64,000 nucleotides of DNA, taken from positions 620,001-684,000 of the forward strand of contig JANFOG010000005.1 of NCBI GenBank assembly GCA_024336345.1, given 5' to 3'. The first letter of the stretch is position 1; each line of letters opens with the position of its first letter. Under the pieces are notes generated by a model. That model did not search any database. It had not been told where the DNA came from and saw only the letters and a program-made list of their open reading frames with translations. Position numbers and translations under genes: made by a program. Source of the DNA: Mariannaea sp. PMI_226 (Eukaryota > Ascomycota > Sordariomycetes > Hypocreales > Nectriaceae). Shown in pieces: positions 1 to 12,528 of the stretch.

Positions 1-3000
1 CTAGTTCCAGTGTTGAGTGCATTCGACTGTGTTCACACTGAGATACAGTACATGGGTTTTGGGCGCCTAGTGGTAACCAATTCTGCCTGTTGCCTTTTTC
101 TTTTCTTGGTTACCATGATGACCGGGTTTTTCTTGTTTCGAACTGACGCCGGAGTTGGTGATGCCCACATACCAACGATATGCGTGAGCGAGATAGTTGT
201 CTATCCAAATTTCAGATTGTCTCCATGACACGAGGCAATTATAGATGCTCACACGGTTTTATCAGCACACAAATCTAACTAGAAGGAATCTTCATATAGC
301 TTTCAGGTTCTCTTTGCCCAAATTACTGACGAGGCCTGAACAGCTGGTCCACCAACACTTACAGTGATAATTCCGAACAGGCGTAAACTGTATCCAAACC
401 GATAACATTTATATAGCGCAATAAATCTCCAATATTATGAGATTAAAAGTACCCCACGAGTTGTCTGAACAAAGTAGAGGACAAGCACAAAAAGTCTACA
501 CCACAACGAGCGCGAAGCACCAATATACAGAATCAGACTGCAGTTTGGCAAGAATGTCAATATTCGTGGCAGTCATGGTCAGGTACCAACTATAATTGCA
601 AGATTGATAATTCTCACTTTTACGCCACGGCATCTATATATTGTGGACTTAAGATAGTGCGTCTAGTTGCTTTTCAGAGGCATCTTGCTCGCTTCGCAAT
701 CGATGATATCTGCACTAACCTTGCGATTCATGTGTCTGTACAGGTCAAGTTTAATACACTTTCAACTCTACATGAATTTGCCCTTGCAGAGGGGAAATTC
801 ACTTTGATACTGGCCATGAAGCACTTCTATCCATGGAGCAAGTGGACGTCGTGCAAGGTTCATGCAAAAGAGAAAAAAAAAACATAAGCACGCCCGCGCA
901 AATTCTCTAACGAACCTCAACAGACCCTTGAGCCAAAGTTAGAAGAAAGGGAAAGGTTCAACTGACGATTACATTGCTATGAGCACAGTAGAGTTATTAA
1001 AATAATAGAAAATAGTTTCTTTCAAATACCGCCTCTAGGATCGGCTTCCCTTGTGCGGATGTAAGTCGATGCGCGGGTTGGCAAACAAACTTGAAGCACC
1101 CTCCTTTTGGTCAGGGGACTTGAACTTGGCGACCAACATCGCCTTTCGCGTCTCAGAGCTCCATATTTCAGCTGCACTTAAGTGCCGTATCAAATGCCTT
1201 TTCTCAATTTTGACATATTTATCGGATGTAACCATCGTGCAATCAGCTTGTCTTGGTACTGTTACTGTCATAGCAGGGTAGTTAGCCCTGCATTGATTGA
1301 GGCCAAGGCGCATAGACCTCCAAGATAAGACTCTATGTAAAATTTCCATCACAAAAATATGCATTCCGTCTACCAACGAACATTGGGACATATTGTCAGA
1401 CAAGTTCATACAGCCCTGGCTTTCTACTCCTTTGTTCGACAAATATGGACAGTGGAATGATGAGTAACCCAAGTTACTTACCTACTAATTACGGCAGGGA
1501 GCATGTTCAACAGCATCGAGTGTCCACCCAACCATTACCTAACAGTTTCGTTATCTCTCCCCCCCCTTCACACCCCCGGGGCCGTGAGCAGCAAGCCAGG
1601 CCAGGCCAGGGTTCCTTATCTTTGGAGATCGAACGAAGAGACGGGAAGATCCAATAAGGTAGAATCCGGGGAAATAAGCTTTTTATTGTTCCTTGGAGGC
1701 TCCGAGTTTGAGGCTGCAGGTTTGAGATGATGTGCATATGTGCAATGGGTAGGTTTGTGGTATAACTACACATGGTATTGTTCTACATGCAAGCATGTTT
1801 CCAATGGCGAGGTTGGGCAACGACGAGATGGCGTGAAGTCCATTTGGGGTGCCAGGCCAATGTTTGCACAGGAGTCCCTCTTCAGGGACATAAGATAGGT
1901 GTTCTGTTCAGTGAGAAGAGTCAATTGATAAAATACTTGCTGTAGTTCACGGCAACTGATACAGAAGGTGAGTTCAACTTGGGGCTATCTCTGCTGAACA
2001 GTGCGTTATCTGCTGCGTACAAGAGTTACCATACAAATGACTTAGTCTCATCTCATGAATGAAGGCAAGCTCCGACTCATCAACGGGAACAGCCGCCCCA
2101 TTCCCCTTCAATGAACAATTGGCCTTTGGACTCTTATGTTTTCGACAAAAGGGGAATTGCGTAAGCTTCTCCTCTCCTTGAACTCTTATGCTCCCCCCCT
2201 TTGTTGTGTCTATGTAGGTACGATACCGTGACCAACCGCCTTCTTCTTGCATCATTGAAAGGTTCGCGGGGACATCACATTACCCACCTCCCTTCAACCT
2301 GTAAGTGCTACGTGGACGCTGTCCTGTATGGAATTGGATTACAAAGAGAGCCGAGTAAGCTACACAAGGTGGCAAGTTCCAGTACTACGTAGGAATCCAA
2401 CAAAACCAAGAATCAGCCGACGAGATGGATTGAAACGAAGCGGCGAGAAACATGCAACGAGGCAGCGCGCACTACGTAGGTGGTTGTGGTTCCTCGATCG
2501 CTTCCTTCAGGTTGGGCCAGTCACGACGCCATTTCTCTTCAGCATGGAGCAATGAGCGTGGTCATTGCTTAGTTCCAGGGGCAAAGCTCGCCATCACGGG
2601 GTCATGGATCATGGATCTGCCAACAGCTTCGCTTCGTCAGTTGGTCGAAGGAAATGGGCAAAAAAAAAACCACACACAAGAAAATTTCTTACAGTCGAGT
2701 GACGAGCTTGGCGACCACTTTCCAGCAGCTTCGCAGTGGGGCTTATTGAAGAAAGGGTGGACGTGCTAATAATAATCACCCATTTTCGACCAATCAAGAC
2801 ACTGGTTCCTGGCATTCGTCACGATGAAGTAGGTTCGGTTGGGCCCATCTCTCAGACGCTACTGGTCGCAGGTGGGTTTCTATGGGGTAACTATTACATA
2901 CTGAAAACTCCAGTTCCCAGGAACATACAGACCACATGACAGCGCCAAATCCATCACACGCCAGGCCTAACTGCCGTTAACTGCAAAGCGCCTTGACCCG

Positions 3001-3762
3001 TCCACCCCGAGCCCGCATCATGGGTCGTTTTTAGTGTCAGACCTTGTCTGCTCCAGCGCCTTGCTCACAGGGCACAGGGCCTCAAAGGGCCGTTTACAGC
3101 GCATTTTCTCTCGCTCCTCGCGCATCCTGGCACCGCAACAGGCAAGAAAAAAAAATCTCCTCATCAAATAATCTCCCCACCTGACCTCATGGTCTCCGTC
3201 TCCATCGCGCACCAGCCAAGCAATGGCGACATTGGACGAACCTGGTCCATCAGCCGAGAAGAAAAAAAAAACGCGGGGAAAAGGCACTACGCACTTGGTT
3301 CGTACGGACCTAGCTGAGGCGAAAGGTGCAACACGTTCCCACGCCCTGGCAACAAGGCCAGTTCCATGTGGATCGAGAACAGGAAATACGTAGCAGGAAA
3401 AAATAAGAGAGTGGAAAAAAAGCTTTCTCAGTCATTCGGATGACCCCTCTTTCATTTGACTGTGCGTGTCCAGGAGGTGGTGGCCTACCATTGTAGTCAG
3501 CGTATAATTAAGGTAGCTTCCCGTCCAACTCGCCTCTATCGTGACAACACCCTCAGTTTCCAACCACATACACATACACTTCACATACCACAACTACGAC
3601 TACCGTTCTCGGCTTTCTCACAACTGAAAAACATTGTTTCCTTGTGAATAATCTGGAACATTGAATACTGCACACCTTCCAACAGGCTCCAATTGGTCTT
3701 CTCCCACCACATACACCCAAACAACTTTTAAGTCTTACACACACACAACACAAGACCTCAAC
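1..3762. other. Gene-free stretch upstream of the DUF3602 gene
   Basis: No reading frame here resembles a known family, and the longest open frames (about 145 codons, minus strand 1035-1472) look like chance. Several A-runs and C-runs occur (for example around 2660 and 1560). The last few hundred bases, rich in CA and CT with the text ACACACACAACACAAG just before the next start codon, are probably the promoter and 5' leader of the gene at 3763. I see no RNA gene or mobile element. Confidence 0.6.
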
Positions 3763-4167
3763 ATGTCCAACTACATCATCACCGAGCCTTCACCCTCCAC
3801 CACCTCATACATGCGATCCGGCCGTGGTGGTGCCGGAAACGTCGTCCGTGTTTCCAAGTCTAACAAGACCTCCCACACCATCCCCTCCCTGGCACCCTCT
3901 CGTCGCTTCTTCAGCGGCATTGGAGGAGCCGGCAACGCCCATGAGGCCAGCGAGCGTCCTGCCCTCTGCCTCGACGAGGAGTACAGCCGCGCCGCCGCCC
4001 GAGACCTGGTTTCCACCGGCCATTGCGGCATTGGCGGCGCTGGCAACGTCTACCACCGAAAGGCCAGCGATGCTGCCTCCAGCAACAGCGACGCCAGCAC
4101 CAGCAGCTCCATGAGCTCCAAGACCAAGCTCTGGGCTCGTGTCAGCAGCACTTTCCACCGAGACTAA
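3763..4167 (+). CDS. DUF3602 family protein with three GGAGN motifs
   Basis: A small 134-residue protein without introns. The motif G-x-GGAGN occurs three times, at about residues 20-26, 52-58 and 89-95, which is the hallmark of the fungal DUF3602 family (Pfam DUF3602). The second half is rich in serine and alanine, and the protein ends in a basic tail near WARVSSTFHRD. The frame is open 102 bases further upstream, but only through non-ATG codons; the ATG at 3763, preceded by a CA-rich leader, is the first in-frame ATG. The family's biochemical function is unknown. It has no signal peptide or membrane span, so a cytosolic or nuclear protein is likely. Synonymous codons strongly favour C at the third position, which in fungi usually goes with high expression (inference). 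It converges on arp1 across about 1.5 kb. Confidence 0.85.
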   Translation: MSNYIITEPSPSTTSYMRSGRGGAGNVVRVSKSNKTSHTIPSLAPSRRFFSGIGGAGNAHEASERPALCLDEEYSRAAARDLVSTGHCGIGGAGNVYHRKASDAASSNSDASTSSSMSSKTKLWARVSSTFHRD

Positions 4168-4424
4168 ATGGAAAGCTGCCCTTGAGCAAAAACAAAAAAG
4201 ACACAAAAAGAAACCCCAAAAAAAATTCGGTGCCAGATATGACGATTGGCTTTACTCCTCATGAACAATAGCGACACGGCGTTTTCAGGACAGGAAACTC
4301 TTCCCTTTTTCCTCCTTTTTTCAAAAAATCATTCTTTGGCGGGGACCTCAGAGCAAATGGAATAAAGAGACCTGGGATTATTATTACCGGTTTTTATGTT
4401 GGCATATGACACTGGAAGACGGAC

Positions 4425-4444
4425 GACGACATGATCATGTCGTC
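4425..4444. repeat. Perfect 20-bp palindrome in the likely 3' UTR
   Basis: The sequence GACGACATGATCATGTCGTC is its own reverse complement. The complementarity continues outward with small bulges (AGAC-GGAC on the left against GTCCGGTCT on the right), so the RNA could form a long hairpin. It lies about 260 nt after the stop of the DUF3602 gene and beyond the AATAAA at 4361, so whether it is in the mature mRNA is not known. Confidence 0.8.
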
Positions 4445-4624
4445 CGGTCTTTTGCAGAGCGTTTGTTTCTGGTGAAGCCTATTTATACCCCCGAGTAAAC
4501 CACCTACTCAATGTTGCAAAAAAAAGTTGTTTGCTTCCTATGTTGTAATGTAATTAGTATATAGCTTCTCTTTCCGTCTCTTCTACAAAGAAGGGAGAAG
4601 AGCAATGGAAATCATACTGATGTG

Positions 4625-4645
4625 AAAAAAAAAAAAAAAAAAAAA
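4625..4645 (+). repeat. Poly(A) tract, 21 nt
   Basis: An uninterrupted run of 21 A between the DUF3602 gene and arp1. It may be a simple length-variable microsatellite. Confidence 0.9.
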
Positions 4646-5626
4646 CATCACAACACAAAATATTCCAACACTACTTCATCCGTTTCTTCCGTGATAATCA
4701 AGCCATTTTTTGCTCATCCAAATAATTATTTCATTTGTGACCAAGTTCCTTCTAGCCGAAATGCGCTTTCCAAGGTGTAAGTCAAAATATGCACATGTAA
4801 ACGGAACTGATATAACATGAGAAAACGGCCAATGCAGGTGGCAGATCATAACTCGTGCGTGTTACCCCTCCGTGCGTGTACCAATGGTCCAATATCCTCG
4901 TCATCATCAGGCACACGCAAGCAAAACATACATAAACCCTTCCTTCACCTTCTCCAACCCCCCTGGTCTCGCACGGAATAGCGATCAAGGGGGAAGACAA
5001 GGGGAGGGGGTTGTGGGGAAAATCGAAGCACAAATGCGGGGAAAAGGGGATGAGAGGAGCTGCAACACATCAAGGGTATCTTTTCATTAGGCTTTCTTCT
5101 ATCTGACAAGAGGGGGATCCTTCAAATGCTCTCCACGCCTGCGCACAAGTTTGTTCTTTTCCTGGGGAGTTCTTTTTTTGGGGGGGTAATTGCGAATGGT
5201 CTATTAGAAAGAAATAACCGGCTGTCGTCAAATGTAAGGCCCTTTGTTGTTCCGCGTTTGTTTGTTCAGAAGAAAAAAAATGGTATTGAGAAGTTGTGAG
5301 GGATGAGAAGAAGGAGGATACACTTTTGAAGTGCGAGGGCGAATATTGGTTATGCAATGCAGTAAGTACGGTAAAGTGGTGGAGGAAGTTGGTGGTTGTT
5401 CTCGGTGGCATGGTAATGCCTTGTCATCTATCATCATTGCAAAAAGAGGACTCTAGGAATGAAACAGGACCACCAGGAGCCTGAGTCTAGCCCGTTCTTT
5501 TTCTTCTCAAAAGGAGCTCGAGGCTGGCTTCCCCATCGGGCCCTTCATGCTTCCTTTTCGTGGTATCTTCATCCACATTAGGAGTAATTCGAAGCTTGGG
5601 AGGGAACATCCCATGTGACATGGCCT

Positions 5627-6957
5627 TTATGTGAACTTGGTGTGAATGATTTCGGGGTTCTCATGCCAGTCATCAATGCTCACCCACATCTGTTTTTTTT
5701 TTTTTGGTCAGAATAATTTCAACACACAAGGATCCGGGAATATCTGAGATAACCATACCTTTCGGAACGTACTCAAGCCAGCAAGGATACTGCCACCAAT
5801 CCATGTCGAATACTTTCGCTCTGGTGGCGCAAAGATCTTGATCCTCATGTCTTTTACCGCAAGTTTCTGAAGCTCCGTCAACAGACGATCACCGAAGCCC
5901 TTGGTCAACGTGCTGCCTCCTGAGAGGACAATATTGCTGTATAGGGATTTTCGAAGGTCAAGGTCCGTCCGGTTGATAGCATCGACAACAATTTGGTGGA
6001 CACCGGGGTACTCGAGGCCAATAATCTCGGGGTCGAAGAGGATCTCTGGGGCCCTGAAGCGCTCCGCACCAATCTATCATGCTTCACATTAGCCCATCAT
6101 CCACACGCAAGTCATTCGTGAGACTTGTCCTTACCTTGACACTATGACCGTCTGGGAGCGTGTATTCGGCGAATTTATTCTCATTCGGTTTCACACCGCT
6201 CCATTCCCTCTCTTCCCTTCTCGGATCACGCGCAACATAGGAGAGACTCTCCTTGATCAATCTAACCACCTCTTTCTCAGCACTAGTGTGGAAAATGTAA
6301 CCGCTCTTTCGGAGCAAAGTTTGAAGGTATTCGGTCACGTCTCGGCCCGCAACATCGATTCGGCGAATGCTGCTAGGCATTGCGAAACCCTCGTATACAG
6401 GTACAGCGTGAGACACACCATCGCCAGAGTCGAGAACAATACCAGTGGTGCGACCGCTAGCGTATAGTGATAGGACAGCTTGGATGGAGGTGTGTAGGGC
6501 GGGAACGTTGAAGGTCTCGAATAAGACCTGGGCAGCGGTGTCGCGGTTGCTTCGAGGATTTAGGGGAGGTTCTGTTAAAAGAACAGGATGCTATCACAAA
6601 GGTTAGCTTTTGTTCCGCACATGATCAATCGCAACGGATAGCATTGTGTACCTCCTCGCTAAGAGTCTTGAGCCCTTCGCCATACACATACTCCCAGATC
6701 CTTTCCATGTCATCCCAATCTGTCACGATACCATGTTCCAGTGGATATCGAATCTTGAGTAAGCCCCTTAGCTCGGCAGCCTTCTGTCCTATAAAGACCT
6801 CGCCTTCCAGGGCACCAGCAAGTACCCTCAGATGCTTGGGACGGCCAACCCATGACGGGAAGTAACACTTGGGCAAGTCATCGCCAGCGAAACCAGCCCG
6901 AATTGTCCCAGATCCGTTGTCTAGGACAATGGGCGCATTGTGTAGCGATTCGGCCAT
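5627..6957 (-). CDS. arp1: Actin-related protein Arp1 (centractin), dynactin filament subunit
   Basis: Arp1 forms the short actin-like filament of dynactin, the cofactor that lets cytoplasmic dynein carry nuclei and vesicles along microtubules; the Neurospora orthologue is ro-4. Four exons join to a 379-residue protein: 6652-6957, 6135-6590, 5759-6073 and 5627-5689, with introns of 61, 61 and 69 nt. The start reads [20 protein letters not shown], containing the phosphate-loop DNGSG. The second nucleotide-binding signature, LSGGSTL followed by TKGFGDRL, is in exon 3, and the adenosine-site segment [12 protein letters not shown] follows. The protein ends [13 protein letters not shown], the usual Arp1 tail. 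Length matches the family (about 380). The 5' end faces mbp1 across a 654-bp divergent promoter. Nothing is missing or truncated. Conventional actin is excluded by the start and by the segment [20 protein letters not shown]. Confidence 0.97.
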
Positions 6958-7611
6958 TATAATGGCTGTTTGGTTCCTCCGGATTCAAGCTGTCGTGTCT
7001 GTAGCCTTGATATCTGCATAGGCTGTCTCAATCGCGTTTACCTTTGTCCGCTAAGGGGCCGTCCCTTGAGCTTCTTAGACGCTTCCTGAAGCTCACAGTA
7101 CCCACCCAAAGTCAATATTTCTGGCATATATCGGCAGCGTGGAAAGTTTGAAAGGTCCTTCAGCTAATGGCATCCATGAATTTGTCCAAAAGTCAACGAG
7201 GTGCTGTCGTTAATAATTTGGAGTACCAGAGTAGCGCCCCCTGCCCAGCAACAATGTTGACCATCCACTGCTTCAGGAGGCGTGGCAGCTCCATCACGTG
7301 ATACTAGATTGCTATTCGCGCCTGAGGCACCACAATTAAAGTGCTTCGCGTGAAAGCGCGTCTCCTCGACCCTCGACCGCGTCAAGAAGTACCATCATTC
7401 ACTCCAGTGCCACTTTCAATCTTGCAAACCAGCTTTTGAGATTCTCCAAAACGCCTCTGCGACCGTCTTGTCAGCGCCGTGTACAACTCAATGATTGTTT
7501 AGGCTTTTTTTTTCCCCTCTCGCAGTTTTCAAAGCATTCATGCACTCTTGATGCTCTGTCAACAGATTGTCATTGCATGGTTTCCGGAATCACTCGCCCC
7601 AAGTCGCTGAG
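6958..7611. promoter_or_regulatory. Divergent arp1/mbp1 promoter with TCGCGT sites
   Basis: A 654-bp region between two start codons that face away from each other. TCGCGT, which fits the WCGCGW core of MBF/MCB sites bound by Mbp1-type APSES factors, occurs at 7032-7037 and 7346-7351, and the second lies in a GC-rich patch (CTTCGCGTGAAAGCGCGTC). The sites are seen in the sequence. Binding, and autoregulation of mbp1 by its own product, are inference. Confidence 0.4.
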
Positions 7612-9959
7612 ATGGTCAAGGCCAATAATAATCAAAATGCCAGCCCAGGCGTTTACAGTGCCACATACAGTGGGGTAGGTCTTCCTATTTGATCATCACG
7701 AAATGCTCGAGGAACTTTTTTTCATCGATAGCATGTTCAGCCACTGTTGGGGGGGCCTTTAACCGAAGCTTGAGGAGCTTGGGATTCGGGGTCTCTACGT
7801 TCATGATCTTCATCATACACCAACTCCACCCCTCCTGTCTCTCGATATTAGCTATATTTGTCGGGCCTCACTTACTGACATTGCAACTTCCAGATTCCGG
7901 TGTACGAATTTCAGTTTGGCGGAGATTTAAAAGAACATGTAATGCGAAGGAGACATGACGATTGGATTAATGCGACGCACATTCTAAAAGCAGCTGGCTT
8001 TGACAAGCCGGCTCGAACGAGAATCCTCGAGCGAGACGTACAAAAAGACGTTCACGAGAAGATCCAAGGAGGATATGGAAAATACCAAGGTGAGATTTTC
8101 ATTTTCCCACTCTCACTAAAGGTTGAGCGCCCATCTTGCTAACATATATTAACCTAGGCACTTGGATACCTCTCCCTTCTGGAGAAGCATTGGCAAAACG
8201 ACATAGCGTCTACGATCGATTACATCCAATATTTGAGTTTGTCCCTGGAGGCGAAAGTCCTCCTCCAGCACCTCGGCATGCAAGCAAGCCCAAAGCTCCA
8301 AAGTCAAAGCCTCCTCTCCCGAAATGGAACAGTAGGTTCTCACGTACCTCAACTCATTGCCATAGTCCGAACTGACATGAAGCAGACGTGCCGCCGCCCA
8401 GTCAGGAAGAGTTTATTGATAAGGGTGATACACTAATGACCGAGGATAACACACCGGACAACCTCACGATTGCATCAGCGTCCTATATGGGAGAAGATGA
8501 TCGGTTTGATCTTTCACACACCACCACTACCGCTCAACGGAAGCGCAAGAGGGAAGATCAAATGCAAGAGCACACGGAACAACAGCACGCATTTTATGGA
8601 GATGAGCTCCTGGACTACTTCCTACTCTCTAAGACGGAACAGCCTGCAGTCAAGCCAGATCCGCCTCCGAACTTCCAACCAAATTGGCCCATCGATGCCG
8701 AGCAGCACACCGCCCTGCATTGGGCTTCAGCGATGGGGGATGTGGACGTTGTCAAGCAACTCAAGAGGTTCAATGCCTCGTCAAATGTCCAAAATGTCCG
8801 AGGTGAAACTCCGTTAATGCACTCAGTGAACTTTACCAATTGCTTCGAGAAGCAGACGTTCCCAGCCGTGATGAACGAGCTCTTTGACACGTTTGATGCC
8901 CGTGATTCTCAAGGTTGTACAGTGATTCACCACGCAGCTGTAATGAAAAATGGTCGAGTCTTCAATTCATCATGCTCGCGGTACTACCTGGATAACATCC
9001 TGAATCGTTTGCAGGAAACTTTGGACCCCAGTGCCTTCCAGAAACTGCTAGATGTTCAGGATAATGCTGGAAATACTGCCCTGCACCTAGCCGCTGAGCA
9101 AAACGCTAGGAAATGCATCCGAGCGTTACTGGGGCGCAATGCATCAACAGATATCTCGAATAACGAGGGCATTCGTGCTGAGGATCTGATTATGGATCTT
9201 AATGCTAGCAAGAAGGAGCGCGGTCCTCAACGGTCATCATCACCATTTGCACCAGATTCCCAGAGACATGCTTCGTTTCGAGATGCTCTTTCAGACCATC
9301 CGACCCGAAAGCCTCCAACCGTTTTCCAATCTGCAGCCGCAAATACTGTGCAATCACGGATTTCGCCGCTCATAATGGAGAAATTTCAGGACCTCGCCAA
9401 AAGTTACGAGGAGGAGTGGCGTGAGAAGGACGTTGCGGAAGTTGAGGCCCGTCGCATTCTGTCCAACTCTCAAAGCGAACTCAACACCGTTCGACAACAA
9501 ATAGCAGAGGTTGAGGCTCAGCTAGAGCCTGACGAGATGGCAGCCAAGATTATGAGTGAGGCCAACCGATCAAAACATCAAGTCATGTCTCTCATTGAGC
9601 ACCAGAACCGAATCCACATCCAAAACGCCATGGACATTGAATTAGCTCGTATCAATGGAGATGCATCACAAGAAGAAACATATGAGGAGCGGCTTGCCTT
9701 GGCTCGGCAGCTGAACCAAACACTAGCAGAGCAGAAGCAGGCGGAGGTTGACTACGTAGACGCATTGAGCATGGTGGGCACAGGGGACAAGATTGAGAAG
9801 TACAGGAGGCTGTTGAAACGCTGCCTAGATCAAAAGGACGGCGAGAGCCTAGATACCAACCTGGACAGTCTGATTTCCATGATAGAAGAAGAAGCGGACG
9901 TCCCTGACATGGATGGCTCGATGGACAGAGAGCCAATGGAATTGACCGTCGGCATGTAG
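7612..9959 (+). CDS. mbp1: APSES/KilA-N cell-cycle transcription factor, Mbp1 (MBF DNA-binding subunit)
   Basis: This is the DNA-binding subunit of the MBF complex that switches on G1/S genes. Exons 7612-7674, 7894-8089, 8158-8331 and 8386-9959 join in frame to 668 residues; the introns are 219, 68 and 54 nt. The first exon codes 21 residues ending YSATYSG and joins to [20 protein letters not shown], giving an intact KilA-N/APSES domain at about residues 14-120 ([15 protein letters not shown], then GKYQGTWIPL). A basic RKRKRED stretch at about 196-202 may be a nuclear signal. Ankyrin-type repeats lie at about 248-410 ([25 protein letters not shown]). A coiled coil at about 475-530 precedes the C-terminal region used for pairing with Swi6/Cdc10-type partners. 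The domain order excludes the developmental APSES factors of the StuA type, which lack ankyrin repeats. The most 3' exon could also be opened at a GTG by automated callers, but the true N-terminus is encoded upstream. Confidence 0.95.
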
Positions 9960-12510
9960 ATAAGTTGATTGGGCGACCGAGACTGGTATTCTTACGTACC
10001 TACCTACTTTTGTTACATATCCCGGGGTGCACAAAGCAGGATTCTCTGCGAAGCTGCCCGTGACCTCGACCATCTTATTGTTACGAATCTGTTTTCTCTT
10101 GTTCGTGCCTTCAGTCATTTTTTTTCCTTGCCCGTGGGATAATATATGCATAATACTCGAAGGACCTACCAAGTCAAATTGCGCCGTTACGAATGTGATT
10201 TTGAAAAATTAGCCACGCAACAGCATCCCATCCTACCGTGCTCTACAATACCCTATGATGCCCTGTGATACCCGGCTTAGATGAGCGGTGTGGTGTCTCA
10301 TTTGGAGTGGCGATGATAGCGTCTCAGATTGGACCAAGCCTTGTCCAAGGCTTTTATTACAAAAAAAAAATTCAGCCAGCGTTGTGAGGCTCTAGAAGGG
10401 GTCAGGTGTGAGAACTATAGGTGACCTCGTGATTGCCAACTTTTGCTGGATTTTATCTGCACATTTTGATGCACACTGTTATTGGTGACACAGCGAGGCT
10501 TGGTCCACAGCTCAGTCCCCCAAACCAAACCCCCCCTCCCCAAAGAGGTGGTGGACGCGGGATCGACCTCAGCCAGCCTCAGACGAAAGTGTGGCTCAAA
10601 GGTACCCCCAATACAAATGACTGAGAGGTGCTTTAGAGAGCCCGTCCTTCCTAAATGAGACACCTTTACGACTCAAATCTGGCGTGCCGTGTTCCAAAGC
10701 GGGATGGTCAGCTCAGCCAAGTGTGCCAACGACAAGCTGAACCTGGGGAGGGGAGGGGTGTGTCCTTTTTTTTTTCAAGGTGCATCGACATGACGATAGT
10801 GCAAAGGAATTGACTATCGCTGACTACCAAGGGCTCTTTGGTTTCGTATTAAGGTAGTGTTAAGGTAGTTTAGCGCTTTCTAACTCTCCCCCTCCCATCT
10901 CTACACATCTCTGTGTTCCCCCCTCTCCTTCGTTTTGGACCACTCGATGATATGATCCAGTAGCGGTCTGAGTAAGCCGCTGGGGGGTTTGTTCATGAGA
11001 AATGAAGCAATAGTGGCAAGCGGAAGGAGTTGTAAGCACACGGTGTTCCTTGGAGCATACCAAATGAAGGAGGATGAGGGGCAAAAAGTAGGCAGCAAGG
11101 GGGGACGAAGAGAAAGAAGGCTTTTCTGAATGGGCTCCTTGGATGCTTGGGTTTGCTGCGAGGGTGGCACACAGGACGCTTTTCTCCACGTGTGGATACA
11201 ACAGCGTTGAGGCTCCGGGGGCCGATGCACGATCCCATCTCAGATCGCCCAATATCACCATGCCAGAGGGCTGAAGCTATACGATTTGGCGAGCGTGACG
11301 TCAAGGGCTTGCTTCGACCTAAAGGGGAGGGGGAAGGGGGGGGCCATTTCGCACGAAAACAGACGCTGCAGCACCGCAGCCCCCAATAGTAGCCCTAGTT
11401 TCTTTGGGAATTTGGGGCTGGCCTGGCTGTCCCTTGGTTTTTTTCTTAGTTCTGGTACTTGGGGATTTTGGCGTTGGTGTCAGCGTCGGGCGTCGGCGCT
11501 TGTTGCGGCAGCCTAGCGAACCAGAGAGACTTTTGGTTCGCTCGGGCGGGCATGGATGTCGGGCATGACATCGCCGCCTAGTAATTGGCCGGCGGTCAGG
11601 CGTTACTGGGTTCGCTTGTTGATGCATTCGTACGAATTGGGTTCAAGAAAAGCCTGAGCCTCGAGACACAGACACAGGTATTCCCCGTAAGTGAATTGTA
11701 TTGGCCCTCAATGACTCGGATTGGTAAACACCCGGTTGAATCATCAAAAACTGGAGCGGTGCTATGCTGAGGCATTGATAGTGGCAAGCGCGCAAAGTCC
11801 TGTGCCCTGGGCCCTAGACCCTGGTCCTCTGTGTCTTGGAATAGGAAGAAGAAATACCGCCGAGGCCATTTCGGGACATCACAGCCAACCCTGGGAATCA
11901 ATCAATCATACGCACAAGGGTCGCGTTTCCTCTTGCGAACAATCGGCAATGGCATTTTGGGGGCTAGCCAAGGAAAAGAAACCCCTTGACGCCCGCCCAG
12001 CCGCTGTGATTGTGCAACCTCTCTCTGCCCTAGTTGCCTTTTTCGAAATGAGTCCCGTCAATTTTACTCCGTACTGAGGGTGTAATCTATACACCCAAGG
12101 AGCAAAAAGAAGCGTCCAGGTGATGAGGAGCAAGGCTTGGGGGTGGGTTTTTGCTGACGACTCTCGAGTGAGGAGGCTGGGGGGCCAACAATGGGATTTC
12201 TGCCCTGATGCATAGCAAGTTCACTATAACAGGGGTCACAAACGTAAGACGGATGGACAGGAAGAGAGGGGCGCATCGCCTGTTGTGTCGCTTATACACT
12301 CTGTTAGGGGGGGATTCCGGTAATACATAGTATCAGGTAGGATTCAATAGGATGAGGGAGGCAAAAGTGCAAAACGGAACGCTCGGGGTGGAAAATGTCC
12401 CTTGCTGGTGAGCAAATAATACAAGGCCAATATGCCGTGGAGCGCAAGAGAAGCACACTGGTGCTGACGAAAGAAAGGAAAAATTGGAGGAGACGAGGTC
12501 ACATATGACC

Positions 12511-12528
12511 GGGGGGGGGGGGGGGGGG
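12511..12528 (+). repeat. Poly(G) tract, 18 nt
   Basis: An uninterrupted run of 18 G. Such runs can form G-quadruplex structures and are prone to sequencing and replication error, so its length may vary. Confidence 0.9.

Larger units (their letters stand above)
4168..5626. other. Convergent intergenic region with 3' UTR elements
   Basis: This lies between the stop codons of the DUF3602 gene (+) and arp1 (-). It holds an AATAAA at 4361-4366 that could serve as a poly(A) signal of the upstream gene, the perfect palindrome listed separately at 4425-4444, a run of 21 A at 4625-4645 and T-runs near 5170. No coding sequence is recognisable. The open frames at 4782-5484 on both strands have no family resemblance. 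Confidence 0.6.
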
